In this document: positions 16,451 through 25,760 of the stretch, one piece after another
Position numbering within the stretch: position 1 is the stretch's first letter
Layout of the letters: the number at the start of each line of letters is the position of its first letter
Source: Anaerosalibacter massiliensis
GTDB lineage: Bacteria; Bacillota; Clostridia; Tissierellales; Sporanaerobacteraceae
Assembly (NCBI GenBank): GCA_000751555.1
Contig: CCEZ01000020.1
Span: forward strand, 27,717-91,716
DNA length: 64,000 nucleotides
Direction: 5' to 3'
Translations under genes and position numbers: made by a program
The notes under the pieces: generated by a model
Told to the model about the DNA's origin: nothing
Databases searched by the model: none
What the model saw: only the letters and a program-made list of their open reading frames with translations

Positions 16451-17029
16451 ATGTCAAAGGTTCAAAAGAATAAAAAAGAGAAGGAAGATTCCCTTTATAC
16501 TGCAGCCTATGATTTATTTACTACAAAAGGCATTCATAATACAGCAATAAGTGACATAGTTAAAAAAGCAGGAGTTGCCAAGGGAACTTTTTATCTTTAT
16601 TTTAAGGATAAATACGATGTTTTAGATAAAATTATTCTTAATAAAAGTACTGAAATATTAAGTATTGCAATTAAAAAAACTAATTCGGAGGAATTTTTAA
16701 ATTTTGAGGGAAAACTTCTTTATTTTATAGATTATATTATTGAATACTTAAAAGAAAATAAATTGTTATTAAAATTAATTTATAAAGATCTTTCCTGGGG
16801 GGTTATAAAAAAAGCTTATAAAGACTATAAGGAAATAAATGAAATATTTGGAATGTTTGAAGAGGGGTTTAAAGATTCAAACTTGGATAAAGAGGATATT
16901 GAAAAAGTACTTTTCATGATTATAGAGCTTACAGGTTCAGTTTGCTATAACTGTATTGTCCTTAATGAACCAGCAGATATAGACAAGATGAAGCCTATAC
17001 TGTTTAATACGATAAAGAAAATAATATAA
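16451..17029 (+). CDS. TetR/AcrR family transcriptional repressor
   Basis: A 192-aa one-component regulator. The first 60 residues contain the TetR DNA-binding domain (AAYDLFTTKGIHNTAI and VAKGTFYLYFKDK); the rest is the variable ligand-binding part. Two matching palindromes at 16367 and 16404 flank its own promoter, so it most likely represses itself and the downstream MMPL transporter gene, which starts about 20 bases after its stop. The ligand is unknown; in such modules it is often a hydrophobic or membrane-active compound exported by the pump. Confidence 0.9.
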   Translation: MSKVQKNKKEKEDSLYTAAYDLFTTKGIHNTAISDIVKKAGVAKGTFYLYFKDKYDVLDKIILNKSTEILSIAIKKTNSEEFLNFEGKLLYFIDYIIEYLKENKLLLKLIYKDLSWGVIKKAYKDYKEINEIFGMFEEGFKDSNLDKEDIEKVLFMIIELTGSVCYNCIVLNEPADIDKMKPILFNTIKKII

Positions 17030-17049
17030 AAGATATGGGAGATGATTCT

Positions 17050-19158
17050 GTGAATAAATTTGGACTTTTTATAGCAAAGCATAGGAAATTAGTGCTTGTG
17101 TTTGCAACATTTTTATTGTTACCATCCTTATATGGAATGGCTAAGACAAAGATAAACTATGATATTTTAACCTATTTACCAAAAAAGTTAGAATCCGTTA
17201 AAGGGCAAGATATATTAAATAATGTATTTGAAAACTCGGGGACATCTTTTCTGGTTATAGAAAACATGGATTCAAAAGATGTATCAAAGATAAAAAATAA
17301 AATTTCAGATGTAAAAGGTGTAGAAAAAGTTATATGGATTGATGATTTTGTAGATACTGCTATACCTAAAGAAATATTGCCAGAAGAATTGAAAAATACA
17401 TTCTACAGAGAAAATTCCACCCTATTGATGATTCAATTTAGTGAAGAATCTTCTTCAGATGTTACACAAGATGCTATATCTGAAATTAGGGGAGTATTAA
17501 ATAAGCAATGTTTCTTAAGCGGAATGGCTGCAGTACTTAAAGATACTGTAGAATTAGCGGATAAACAAACACCAATATATGTAGGATTGGCTGTTGCATT
17601 AGCTGTAGTAGTATTATTACTAACATTAGAGTCAACTATAATACCCTTTGTAATACTTATAAGTATTGGATATGCTATAATGTATAATTTTGGAACAAAT
17701 ATTATATTTGGAGAAATATCCTATATAACTAAATCTTTAGCGGCAGTATTGCAACTAGGAGTTACAATGGACTATTCTATTTTCTTACTTCACAGATTTG
17801 AAGAAGAAAGAAAAAAGGTAGATGATAAAGAACAAGCAATGGCAAATGCTGTTGAAAAAACTGCCTCATCCATTATGGGAAGTTCATTAACTACTATAGC
17901 GGGATTTTTAGCTATAGCATTTATGGAGCTTACTATTGGAAAAGACATAGGTTTTGTAATGGCTAAGGGAGTTTTTCTAGGAGTTATATCAGTTATAACA
18001 GTATTGCCAGCATTGATATTGTTCTTTGATAAATTAATTCATAGATTTAGTCACGGAACTGTACTTCCAGAATTTAATGGATTATCTAAATTAGTAACTA
18101 AACATTATAAATTATTTATTATAATAGCTATATTAATATTCTTGCCAGCTTTTTATGGTGAGAGAAATAATGAAGTTTACTACAATTTAGATGAATCATT
18201 GCCAAGAGATATGGATTCTATAGTAGGATTTTCTAAATTAAAAAATGAGTACAATATGATGACTACTCATATGATTTTAGTACCTAGTGATGTGCCAAGT
18301 CATAAGGTAAAAAATATGTTAGATGATATTGAAAAATTAGATGGTATAGAGAAAGTTATAGGATATGATAAATTTGTAGGACCTGGTATTCCAGAGAGTT
18401 TTATTCCGCAAGAGGTAAAAGATAAATTTGAACAAGGTGGCTATAAATTAGTACTTGTCAATTCTAGTTTTAAAGCTGCAACAGATGAGGAGAATAAACA
18501 GGTAGAAGCTATTAATGAGATAACTAAGAAATATGATAGAAGGACTATAATCACAGGTGAAGGAGTATTAACAAAAGATTTGGTTAGTATTGCAGATGAA
18601 GATTTTAAACGTGTAAATATTACATCTATAATTGCAGTATTTTTCATTATACTTTTAGTATTTACATCTATATCAATTCCAATATTTCTAGTATTGATAA
18701 TAGAATTGGCTATATTTATAAACATGGCTGTACCATTCTATCTTAATCACTCAATACCATTTATTTCATCTATAGTTATTGGATCAATACAATTAGGAGC
18801 TACAGTTGATTATGCTATACTTTTGACAACTAGGTTTAGAGAAGAAATAAATAATGGACATGATAAATTTGAAGCAATGGAGATTTCAGTAAGAGAATCT
18901 GCCAAATCTATTGTTACTAGTGGTCTAACATTTTTTGGTTCTACAGTTGGAGTAGCAATTATATCAGATATGGAGATAGTTAAGAGTTTAAGTGCTATGA
19001 TAGCTAGAGGAGCATTAATAAGTACAGGTGTTATACTATTTATTTTGCCAGGAATATTATTAGCTAGCGAATCATTTATAAGAGTTACATCTAAAAATTG
19101 GAGCAAAAGTTCTAAAGATACTGTTGAGAAAGGAAGGTTTATATATGAAAATAAATAA
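17050..19158 (+). CDS. MMPL/RND family membrane transporter
   Basis: A transporter of about 702 aa with the two-fold repeat of the RND superfamily: membrane helix, extracytoplasmic loop (KINYDILTYLPK in the first, EVYYNLDESLPRDM in the second), then a five-helix block. Conserved helix motifs are TMDYSIFLLHRFEEER in the first half and TVDYAILLTTRFREE in the second, plus SSLTTIAGFLAI and SGLTFFGSTVG. The GTG at 17050 is preferred because gggagatg lies just upstream; an in-frame ATG at 17035 has no ribosome site. MMPL proteins export lipids or amphiphilic molecules. The overlapping heptad-repeat gene is probably its partner. Confidence 0.9.
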   Translation: MNKFGLFIAKHRKLVLVFATFLLLPSLYGMAKTKINYDILTYLPKKLESVKGQDILNNVFENSGTSFLVIENMDSKDVSKIKNKISDVKGVEKVIWIDDFVDTAIPKEILPEELKNTFYRENSTLLMIQFSEESSSDVTQDAISEIRGVLNKQCFLSGMAAVLKDTVELADKQTPIYVGLAVALAVVVLLLTLESTIIPFVILISIGYAIMYNFGTNIIFGEISYITKSLAAVLQLGVTMDYSIFLLHRFEEERKKVDDKEQAMANAVEKTASSIMGSSLTTIAGFLAIAFMELTIGKDIGFVMAKGVFLGVISVITVLPALILFFDKLIHRFSHGTVLPEFNGLSKLVTKHYKLFIIIAILIFLPAFYGERNNEVYYNLDESLPRDMDSIVGFSKLKNEYNMMTTHMILVPSDVPSHKVKNMLDDIEKLDGIEKVIGYDKFVGPGIPESFIPQEVKDKFEQGGYKLVLVNSSFKAATDEENKQVEAINEITKKYDRRTIITGEGVLTKDLVSIADEDFKRVNITSIIAVFFIILLVFTSISIPIFLVLIIELAIFINMAVPFYLNHSIPFISSIVIGSIQLGATVDYAILLTTRFREEINNGHDKFEAMEISVRESAKSIVTSGLTFFGSTVGVAIISDMEIVKSLSAMIARGALISTGVILFILPGILLASESFIRVTSKNWSKSSKDTVEKGRFIYENK

Positions 19159-21343
19159 TAAAATTATAAAAATATTAAGTATAGTAATGATTGTTGCTAT
19201 GATAATACCTAGTTTTTCCTTTGCTGAAGGGAAAGTATCAAAAGAGGAAACTGTATATATAAATTTAAATGAGAAAGGAAAACCTATAGAAAAAACTTCT
19301 AGTATATGGTTACATTCAGATACATCTTTGGGGAAAGTGGAAGATAAAAGTACTTTAAAAGATATAAAAAATGTAAAAGGTGAAGAAGAACCAAATATAA
19401 ATGGGGATAGAATAATATGGAATACCGATGAAAAAGATATATTTTATCAAGGAAAGTCTAACAAGGACTTACCCATAGATTTAAACGTAAAATATTACTT
19501 AAATGGAAAAGAAATGAACCCTAAAGATATGGCAGGTAAATCAGGAAGAGTTAAAATTAATTTAGAAGTTAAAAATAAAGATAGTCATGTTATAAGCCTT
19601 AAAAATGGAAATAAAAAAACATTATATACACCATTTGCTACAGTAGTAGTTATGAATATGCCTTTAGATAAATTTGAAAATATAAATACTAATAATGGAA
19701 AAATAGTTTCTGATGGAAATAACCAAGTTTTAACTTATGTATCATTGCCAGGACTTGAAGAAAGTTTAGGTATAAGTAATAACGTAATAAATAGAGAAGA
19801 TTATTTAGAAGTTAAAGCTGATGTTAAGGATTTTGAAATGAGTCCAATAGTTGTTACAACTACTAGTGAGGTTCCAGAAATAGATGATTTAAAGGGTGCA
19901 GATGATATAGATAAATTAATTGATGGAATAGAAAAGATAAAAGATGCTAGTGAAAAGTTAAGTGAAGCTACAGGAAAGCTTTATACAGGTCAAGTAGATT
20001 TGAATAGTGGTATAGGTGAATTTATAAATGGAGTAGGCAAAGTAAATACAGGAGCTAATACTTTAAGAGATGGAACTAAACAACTAAAAGATGGTGTAGA
20101 TGCTTCATATAAAGGAAGTCAAGAAATAAGCAAAGGAGTAGGAGCATTATCCAAAGGTGCTAGTCAGTTAGGAAAGGGAACTCAACAATTACAAAATGGT
20201 ACAGAACTAAATCGTAAGGGTGCAAATGACCTATCAAATGGTCTTTCTCAACTTGATAATAAAGTAAAATATATGCCAAAACAAGCAGAAGACTTAGATA
20301 ATGGCATGAAAGCAATAGTAGAAAAAACAGAAGAAATAAGTAAAGGTCAAAAACAACTAACAGAAGGGTTAGGCAAAAGTGTAGAAGGGTTAGAAAAAAT
20401 TAAAGCAGGAAAACAAAAAGAATTAGAAATAATAGGAATGTTGTTAAAAGGAATGGATGGTTTAGATGCAGGAGTAGCAGGACTTGGAAAAGTACCAGGA
20501 GCTGCAGGTATTGCAGAAAAGCTTAGTGGGGGATTACAAAAACAAAGGATGGCATTAGAAGGTTTGCAAGGATCTGGCAATGAACTTATAGAAGGTATAA
20601 ACGAAGTAGAAAAAGGAATTAAAGAAGCTCAAGATGCATCAGGACAATTAAGTGAAGGATTAGGAAAAGTAAACAATGGACAAAAAGATATATCTGCTGG
20701 AACAGGTGAACTTAGGAAAGGTTCAAAGGTTTTAAAGGAGGCTACTAGCCAACTTAATGAAGGTGGAAAACAATTAGCTAAAGGTGCAAATGATTTAAAT
20801 ACAGGTGCCAGTCAAGCAAATAATGGTACAAAACAACTTTCCAATGGTTCAAAAGAATTATCCAATGGAGCAGGTCAATTAACTAATGGTCTAGGTCAAC
20901 TAAATAATGGAGTAGGACAAATTTATAATGGGGCAGATGCTCTTTCTAAAGGAACAGGTGAACTTTCACAAAATGGCAATAAATTGCAAGATGGTTCTAA
21001 TCAATTAAAAGATGGAGCAAAACAATTAGATGAAGGCATGACAAAATTCCATAAGGAAGGAATATCTGAAATAAGTAAGAGAATAGATGAAAGTGATCTT
21101 GATATAGATACTATAATGGAAACTAAAGATGAGCTAATAAATCTATCTAAAGAATATAAAAGCTTTACAGGTTTAAACGAAGAAATGGATGGCAGTGTTA
21201 AATTTGTTATGAGAACTGAAGAAATAAAAGCTAAAGATAATGATGAAGAATCAGATATTGAAACTAAAAAGCAAGAAGGACAGAAAGAAAAAGGTGGATT
21301 TATTAACTGGATTAAAAACTTATTCAAGAAGAAAAATAAATAA
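19145..21343 (+). CDS. Secreted protein with x-x-x-L-x-x-G heptad repeats (YhgE-like), partner of the MMPL transporter
   Basis: The 732-aa product has an N-terminal signal peptide ending near SFSFA-EG, a 220-residue beta-rich region, then from about residue 260 to 634 many seven-residue units of the type QLxxGxx (e.g. QLSNGSKELSNG, QLTNGLGQLNNG), broken by a less regular segment at about 410-480. Such repeats occur in YhgE/Pip-type proteins and are predicted to form long helices. YhgE proteins usually have C-terminal membrane segments; this one ends in a charged tail with WIKNLFKKK and no clear transmembrane helix. The ATG at 19145 follows aggaagg and overlaps the transporter end by 14 bases. 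I infer an extracytoplasmic accessory to the pump. Confidence 0.82.
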   Translation: MKINNKIIKILSIVMIVAMIIPSFSFAEGKVSKEETVYINLNEKGKPIEKTSSIWLHSDTSLGKVEDKSTLKDIKNVKGEEEPNINGDRIIWNTDEKDIFYQGKSNKDLPIDLNVKYYLNGKEMNPKDMAGKSGRVKINLEVKNKDSHVISLKNGNKKTLYTPFATVVVMNMPLDKFENINTNNGKIVSDGNNQVLTYVSLPGLEESLGISNNVINREDYLEVKADVKDFEMSPIVVTTTSEVPEIDDLKGADDIDKLIDGIEKIKDASEKLSEATGKLYTGQVDLNSGIGEFINGVGKVNTGANTLRDGTKQLKDGVDASYKGSQEISKGVGALSKGASQLGKGTQQLQNGTELNRKGANDLSNGLSQLDNKVKYMPKQAEDLDNGMKAIVEKTEEISKGQKQLTEGLGKSVEGLEKIKAGKQKELEIIGMLLKGMDGLDAGVAGLGKVPGAAGIAEKLSGGLQKQRMALEGLQGSGNELIEGINEVEKGIKEAQDASGQLSEGLGKVNNGQKDISAGTGELRKGSKVLKEATSQLNEGGKQLAKGANDLNTGASQANNGTKQLSNGSKELSNGAGQLTNGLGQLNNGVGQIYNGADALSKGTGELSQNGNKLQDGSNQLKDGAKQLDEGMTKFHKEGISEISKRIDESDLDIDTIMETKDELINLSKEYKSFTGLNEEMDGSVKFVMRTEEIKAKDNDEESDIETKKQEGQKEKGGFINWIKNLFKKKNK

Positions 21344-21345
21344 TA

Positions 21346-21385
21346 TAAAATATCCTAGAGAATTCTCTAGGATATTTTATATTTT
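21346..21385 (+). terminator. Terminator of the TetR-MMPL module
   Basis: A long palindrome around aaaatatcctagagaattctctaggatatttt is followed by a T-rich stretch. Confidence 0.85.
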
Positions 21386-21426
21386 ACAATAAATTTGTTG
21401 TATAATTATAATCTGGAGGTGCAAAT

Positions 21427-22599
21427 ATGATAAAAATAATAAAAAATGGAGAGGTTTATGCTCCAAATTATTTAGGAAAGAAAGATATATTAATAGCTGG
21501 AGACAAGATAGGATTTATCAAGGAAAATATAACAGTACCAAGAAAATTTGTGGATATAGATATAATAGATGCTAGTGGGAATTATATAGTTCCAGGTTTT
21601 ATAGATTCCCATGTTCATATAACAGGAGGTGGAGGTGAGGGAAGTTTTAGGACTAGAACTCCTGAAATACAACTTACAGATATTACTAAAGGTGGAGTAA
21701 CAACTGTAATAGGAGTATTAGGTACTGATGGAACTACTAGAAGTATGGAGAATTTAATAGCTAAAGCAAGGGGGCTTGAAGAAGAGGGAATTACAACATA
21801 TGTATATACTGGCTCTTACCAAGTTCCTGTTAGAACTTTAACTGGAAGTATACAAGATGATATTATATTAATTGACAAAATAATAGGTGTTGGAGAAGTA
21901 GCCATGTCAGACCATCGTTCAAGTCAACCTACTGTAGAAGATTTTGCTAAGTTAGCATCAGAAGCGAGGGTGGGAGGGATACTATCAGGTAAAGCAGGAG
22001 TAGTAAATATTCATGTAGGAGATGGAGAAAGAAAAATTGATTTTATTGAAAATATTGTAGAAAACACAGAAATACCTATAACACAATTTTTACCAACACA
22101 TATGAATAGGAATCAAAGTTTGTTTCAAAGATCTATTTCATATGCTAAAAAAGGTGGAATAGTTGATTTCACTACAAGTACTAATAAAAAATTTCTAGAA
22201 GAGGGAGAAGTAAAATGCAGTAATGCTTTAAGAATTTTATTGGAACATGGGGTTAAGTCTAATAATATTACATTTTCATCAGATGGACAAGGAAGTCTAC
22301 CAGATTTTGATGAACATGGTAGATTTATAGGAATAGGCATAGGAAAAGTTACTTCACTATATAGTGAAGTAAGAGATGCTATAATAAATGAAAATGTTCC
22401 AATAGATAAGGCTTTGAGTGTAATTACTGCAAATCCAGCTGATATATTAAAATTACCTATGAAGGGATATATTCAAAAGGGAAGAGATGCAGATATAGTA
22501 TTATTAAATAAGGAAAATTTAAAGATTGAAAGTGTCATTGCTAAAGGTAAAATAATGATTTCTGAAGGTAAGCCAATAATTAAAGGTACTTTTGAATAA
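21427..22599 (+). CDS. iadA: Isoaspartyl (beta-aspartyl) dipeptidase
   Basis: IadA is an amidohydrolase-fold zinc peptidase that cleaves beta-aspartyl dipeptides left from damaged proteins. The metal motif DSHVH follows PGFI at about residue 59; ITGGGGEGSFRTRTPE, SDHRSSQPT, LPTHMNRN and FSSDGQGSLP are family blocks, and Asp in the last is the expected catalytic base region. The E. coli enzyme has a carboxylated Lys bridging the two metals; the aligned position here appears to be Glu157 (GVGEVAMSDHRS). Length 390 aa is normal. The transporter gene 54 bases downstream suggests a peptide or amino-acid scavenging pair. Confidence 0.92.
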   Translation: MIKIIKNGEVYAPNYLGKKDILIAGDKIGFIKENITVPRKFVDIDIIDASGNYIVPGFIDSHVHITGGGGEGSFRTRTPEIQLTDITKGGVTTVIGVLGTDGTTRSMENLIAKARGLEEEGITTYVYTGSYQVPVRTLTGSIQDDIILIDKIIGVGEVAMSDHRSSQPTVEDFAKLASEARVGGILSGKAGVVNIHVGDGERKIDFIENIVENTEIPITQFLPTHMNRNQSLFQRSISYAKKGGIVDFTTSTNKKFLEEGEVKCSNALRILLEHGVKSNNITFSSDGQGSLPDFDEHGRFIGIGIGKVTSLYSEVRDAIINENVPIDKALSVITANPADILKLPMKGYIQKGRDADIVLLNKENLKIESVIAKGKIMISEGKPIIKGTFE

Positions 22600-22653
22600 A
22601 AATAGTTAAAGTTTTTTTATAACATATATTTATAAGAAAGTGAGGAATTATAA

Positions 22654-24324
22654 ATGAACAAGGAAATAAAGGAAAAGAAGGAAAAGAAGTCTATTAAAGT
22701 TCCAGATACTTATGTAATAATATTCTTTATAATATTATTAGCTACAATTTTAACCCATGTAATTCCTGTGGGAAGATTTGAAGTAATATATAAAGTGTAT
22801 GATTCAAGCAACAATATTTTAACAGAGATTAAAGATGGGGAAAGTGATAGCTTTATAGTAGATGGAAAAGAATTTGTATTCGATTCTACAGGAGAAGAGG
22901 AAGCTATTTTAATTCAGAAAGGTCAGGAAAAATCTATTGGTAGTATAGAAAAGACTAAAGCGAAAGCATTAGAATTTAATAAATTTAGAATAGTTCAAGA
23001 GTATGGGAAGTTTTTAAATAGTGGAAAAAGGAATGGAATAAAGCTATTTAAAAGTGGAGGAGATATAGGATTTTTAAATTATATGTTTGAAGGATTAGTA
23101 AAGGGTGATAAATGGGGTTCCGCTGTCGGTATAGTTGCATTTATATTAGTAGTTGGAGGGGCCTTTGGTATAATTTTAAAAACTGGAGCTGTAGAAGCAG
23201 CTATAGGGAATGTAATTTCTAAAACTCAAGGAAAGGAAATAGCTATAGTTCCAATATTATTCTTGCTTTTTTCCTTAGGTGGAGCAATATTTGGAATGGG
23301 TGAGGAAGCTATACCTTTTTCTATGATAATAGTTCCATTGGTTATAGCTATGGGATATGATGCTATTGTAGGTATAATGATAACATATGGTGCAACTCAA
23401 ATTGGCTTTGCTACTTCATGGATGAATCCTTTTAGTATTGCTATAGCTCAAGGTATTGCTGGTATTCCTATTATGTCTGGAGCAGGATTTAGAATTTTTA
23501 TGTATATTATATTTAATATATTGGGAATTGTATTTTTAACTATATATGCTAAGAAGATAAAGAAAGATCCAAAATTATCTGTGTCCTATAAATCTGATAG
23601 ATATTATAGAGAAAATTTCAATCCTGAAGAAATAAGAAAAGTAGAGTTTAAGTTTGGAGATAGATTAGTAATTTTAACAATTTTTATAGGGATTATATGG
23701 ATTATATGGGGAGTAACTAAACATGGATATTATATACCTGAAATAGCTACAATATTTTTTACAATAGGCTTAATATCAGGAATTATAGGGACAATATTTA
23801 ATTTAAATAATATGACTATAAATGATATTGCAGACTCTTTTAGAAAAGGAGCAAGTGATTTAGTGGGAGCTGCTTTAGTAGTTGGAATGGCTCAAGGAAT
23901 TGTATTGATTTTAGGAGATTCTTCACCTTTTGTAGACTCAGTTTTAAATACTATATTATATGGAATGAGCAGAGTTCTCATAGGATTGCCAACTGCTTTA
24001 ACTGGATGGCTTATGTTTGTATTTCAATCTGTATTCAATTTCTTTGTAGTATCTGGTTCAGGACAAGCAGCTATAACTATGCCTCTTATGGCTCCTATTT
24101 CAGATATTGTAGGTTTAAATAAACAAATAGCTGTATTAGCTTTTCAATTAGGAGATGGGTTGACTAATTTGATTGTACCAACTTCTGGTTGCTTAATGGG
24201 TGTATTAGGGGTTGCAAGACTTGATTGGAATAAATGGGCTAAATTCCAAATTAAGTTTCAGTTATTTCTATTTATATTAGCTTCTATATTTGTTATTGCC
24301 GGTACTTTAGTAGGACTAAGTTAG
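22654..24324 (+). CDS. YfcC-family carrier (C4-dicarboxylate anaerobic carrier-like; probable amino acid/peptide transporter)
   Basis: A 556-aa membrane protein of the YfcC/DcuC-like family, with a cytoplasmic charged N-terminus (KEIKEKKEKKSIKVPDTY), a first helix followed by THVIPVGRFE, an extracytoplasmic insert of about 110 residues, then many helices including GGAIFGMGEEAIPF, GYDAIVG and a C-terminal SGSGQAAITMPLMAP with VPTSGCLMG. Substrates of this family are poorly defined; several are thought to move amino acids. Its placement after iadA suggests uptake or release of aspartyl peptides or amino acids, which is inference. The ATG follows a gtgagga site. Confidence 0.85.
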   Translation: MNKEIKEKKEKKSIKVPDTYVIIFFIILLATILTHVIPVGRFEVIYKVYDSSNNILTEIKDGESDSFIVDGKEFVFDSTGEEEAILIQKGQEKSIGSIEKTKAKALEFNKFRIVQEYGKFLNSGKRNGIKLFKSGGDIGFLNYMFEGLVKGDKWGSAVGIVAFILVVGGAFGIILKTGAVEAAIGNVISKTQGKEIAIVPILFLLFSLGGAIFGMGEEAIPFSMIIVPLVIAMGYDAIVGIMITYGATQIGFATSWMNPFSIAIAQGIAGIPIMSGAGFRIFMYIIFNILGIVFLTIYAKKIKKDPKLSVSYKSDRYYRENFNPEEIRKVEFKFGDRLVILTIFIGIIWIIWGVTKHGYYIPEIATIFFTIGLISGIIGTIFNLNNMTINDIADSFRKGASDLVGAALVVGMAQGIVLILGDSSPFVDSVLNTILYGMSRVLIGLPTALTGWLMFVFQSVFNFFVVSGSGQAAITMPLMAPISDIVGLNKQIAVLAFQLGDGLTNLIVPTSGCLMGVLGVARLDWNKWAKFQIKFQLFLFILASIFVIAGTLVGLS

Positions 24325-24343
24325 AATAATATAAAATTTTTAT

Positions 24344-24374
24344 ATAAAGGTATGTTTAAAGTATACCTTTTTGG
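24344..24374 (+). terminator. Terminator after the YfcC-type carrier
   Basis: The stem aaaggtat / atacctttt closes on a short loop and is followed by a T run. Confidence 0.7.
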
Positions 24375-24426
24375 GAATATATAATAATGAGATGATAATA
24401 TAGAAAATTAGGAGGTAATATATACA

Positions 24427-24954
24427 ATGGAAAGATTAGTGGGAATGGAATCACCAAATTTTAAAATGAATGCAGTTACAGGTGATGGTGAAGAATTTAA
24501 AACTGTAAGTTTAGATGATTATAAAGGTAAATGGCTTGTAATGTTTTTCTATCCAGCAGATTTTACATTTGTTTGCCCAACTGAAATTACAGGATATAGT
24601 GATAGATATGAAGATTTCAAAAAAGCAGGAGCAGAAGTTCTTGCAGTAAGTGTTGACAGTGAACACTCACATAAAGCTTGGATAAAAGGAGATTTAGGAA
24701 AAATTAAGTTTCCAATAGCTGCAGATATGACTAAAAAAGTAGCTAATGATTTTGGAATTTTAATTGAAGAGGATGGAGTAGCACTAAGAGGTTTATTTAT
24801 TATAGATCCTGAAGGAGTAGTTCGTTACTCTGTAGTACATGATCTTAATGTAGGTAGAAGTGTAGATGAAACATTAAGAGTATTGAAGGCATTGCAAACA
24901 GGTGGACTTTGCCCAATAGGTTGGGAAGAAGGAGAAGACTTATTAGAAGGATAA
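24427..24954 (+). CDS. Peroxiredoxin (AhpC-type, 2-Cys)
   Basis: A thioredoxin-fold peroxidase that reduces H2O2 and organic peroxides in the cytoplasm. The peroxidatic Cys50 sits in FTFVCPTE and the resolving Cys162 in GGLCPIGW. FYPADF and VDSEHSHKAW are also typical. The 175-aa length is slightly shorter than E. coli AhpC. There is no AhpF next to it, so the reductant may be thioredoxin or an NADH-linked reductase elsewhere. aggaggt precedes the ATG. It is monocistronic, with a strong terminator downstream, and fits an anaerobe's oxidative-stress set with the superoxide reductase at 30.1 kb. Confidence 0.95.
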   Translation: MERLVGMESPNFKMNAVTGDGEEFKTVSLDDYKGKWLVMFFYPADFTFVCPTEITGYSDRYEDFKKAGAEVLAVSVDSEHSHKAWIKGDLGKIKFPIAADMTKKVANDFGILIEEDGVALRGLFIIDPEGVVRYSVVHDLNVGRSVDETLRVLKALQTGGLCPIGWEEGEDLLEG

Positions 24955-24976
24955 ACTTAAGTAGCAATAAATTTTA

Positions 24977-25012
24977 AATTAAGCGATCATATATGATCGC
25001 TTAATTTTGTTA
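24977..25012 (+). terminator. Terminator after the peroxiredoxin gene
   Basis: A nearly perfect palindrome, aaattaagcgatcat paired with atgatcgcttaattt, followed by Ts. Confidence 0.85.
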
Positions 25013-25116
25013 TAGTAGTTTATAAGTATTATATTGAGATATATGAAAAATTCATATATACTTAAAGTTGAGAATGTATTATAAAAAATAAAAAGTATTT
25101 AGAGGTGTATTGGAGA

Positions 25117-25731
25117 ATGGAAATAGATAAGATTCAGCAAAAAATAAAAGATAGAAATCCTAAGCCACTAGATATAATGTATAATTATGGAGTACTAGTC
25201 CCTATTATAGAGAGAGATAAAAATCTTGAATTAGTTTATGAAGTTAGGGCTAAAGATTTAAAAAGACAGCCAGGAGAAATATCTTTTCCTGGAGGGGAAT
25301 TAGAATTTGGTGAGTCCTTTGAAGAAGCAGCCATAAGGGAGACTTGTGAAGAGCTTAATTTAAAAGAGAAAAATATAAAAGTTATTGGTAAATTAGATTA
25401 TTTAATTTCCCATGCCAATATATCTATTCATCCCTTTTTAGGGGTTTTAGAAAATATAAAATATGAAGATATTTACTATAGTAGAGATGAAGTAGATCAT
25501 ATTTTTACTGTGCCCTTAAATTTTTTTATAAAAAGAGAACCTAAGGTTTATTATATAGATTTAGAAACTATTATAGAAGAAAATTTTCCTTATGATAAAA
25601 TTCCAAATGGAAGAGAGTACAACTGGGATAAAGGTAAATATCCAGTTTATTTTTATGAGTACAATAATTATATTATTTGGGGAATGACTGCCAAGATAAC
25701 TAAAAATTTTATAGATATAATAAAAAGCTAA
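25117..25731 (+). CDS. Nudix hydrolase, probable coenzyme A pyrophosphatase
   Basis: Nudix enzymes hydrolyse nucleoside diphosphate linked compounds. The box is complete: GGELEFGESFEEAAIRETCEEL, with the REtcEE metal ligands. The preceding segment RQPGEISFPGG resembles the UPF0035 element that marks CoA diphosphatases (NudL/PCD1 group), so CoA or a CoA derivative is the likely substrate. The ATG at 25117 is chosen because agaggtg lies nine bases upstream; an in-frame GTG at 25105 overlaps that site. The product is about 204 aa. It converges on the MATE gene with a shared terminator. Confidence 0.85.
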   Translation: MEIDKIQQKIKDRNPKPLDIMYNYGVLVPIIERDKNLELVYEVRAKDLKRQPGEISFPGGELEFGESFEEAAIRETCEELNLKEKNIKVIGKLDYLISHANISIHPFLGVLENIKYEDIYYSRDEVDHIFTVPLNFFIKREPKVYYIDLETIIEENFPYDKIPNGREYNWDKGKYPVYFYEYNNYIIWGMTAKITKNFIDIIKS

Positions 25732-25760
25732 TATAAGTGAAAAACTTATATTAGCTTTTA
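25722..25760. terminator. Bidirectional terminator between the Nudix and MATE genes
   Basis: The inverted repeat aaagctaatataagt / acttatattagctttt is flanked by A and T runs, so it can serve both convergent genes. Confidence 0.8.

Noticed and set aside
20000..21060. Direct DNA repeats in the heptad-repeat gene as a possible CRISPR or satellite.
   Set aside because: The repeats are at the protein level (seven-residue units), vary in DNA sequence, and are continuous coding sequence.
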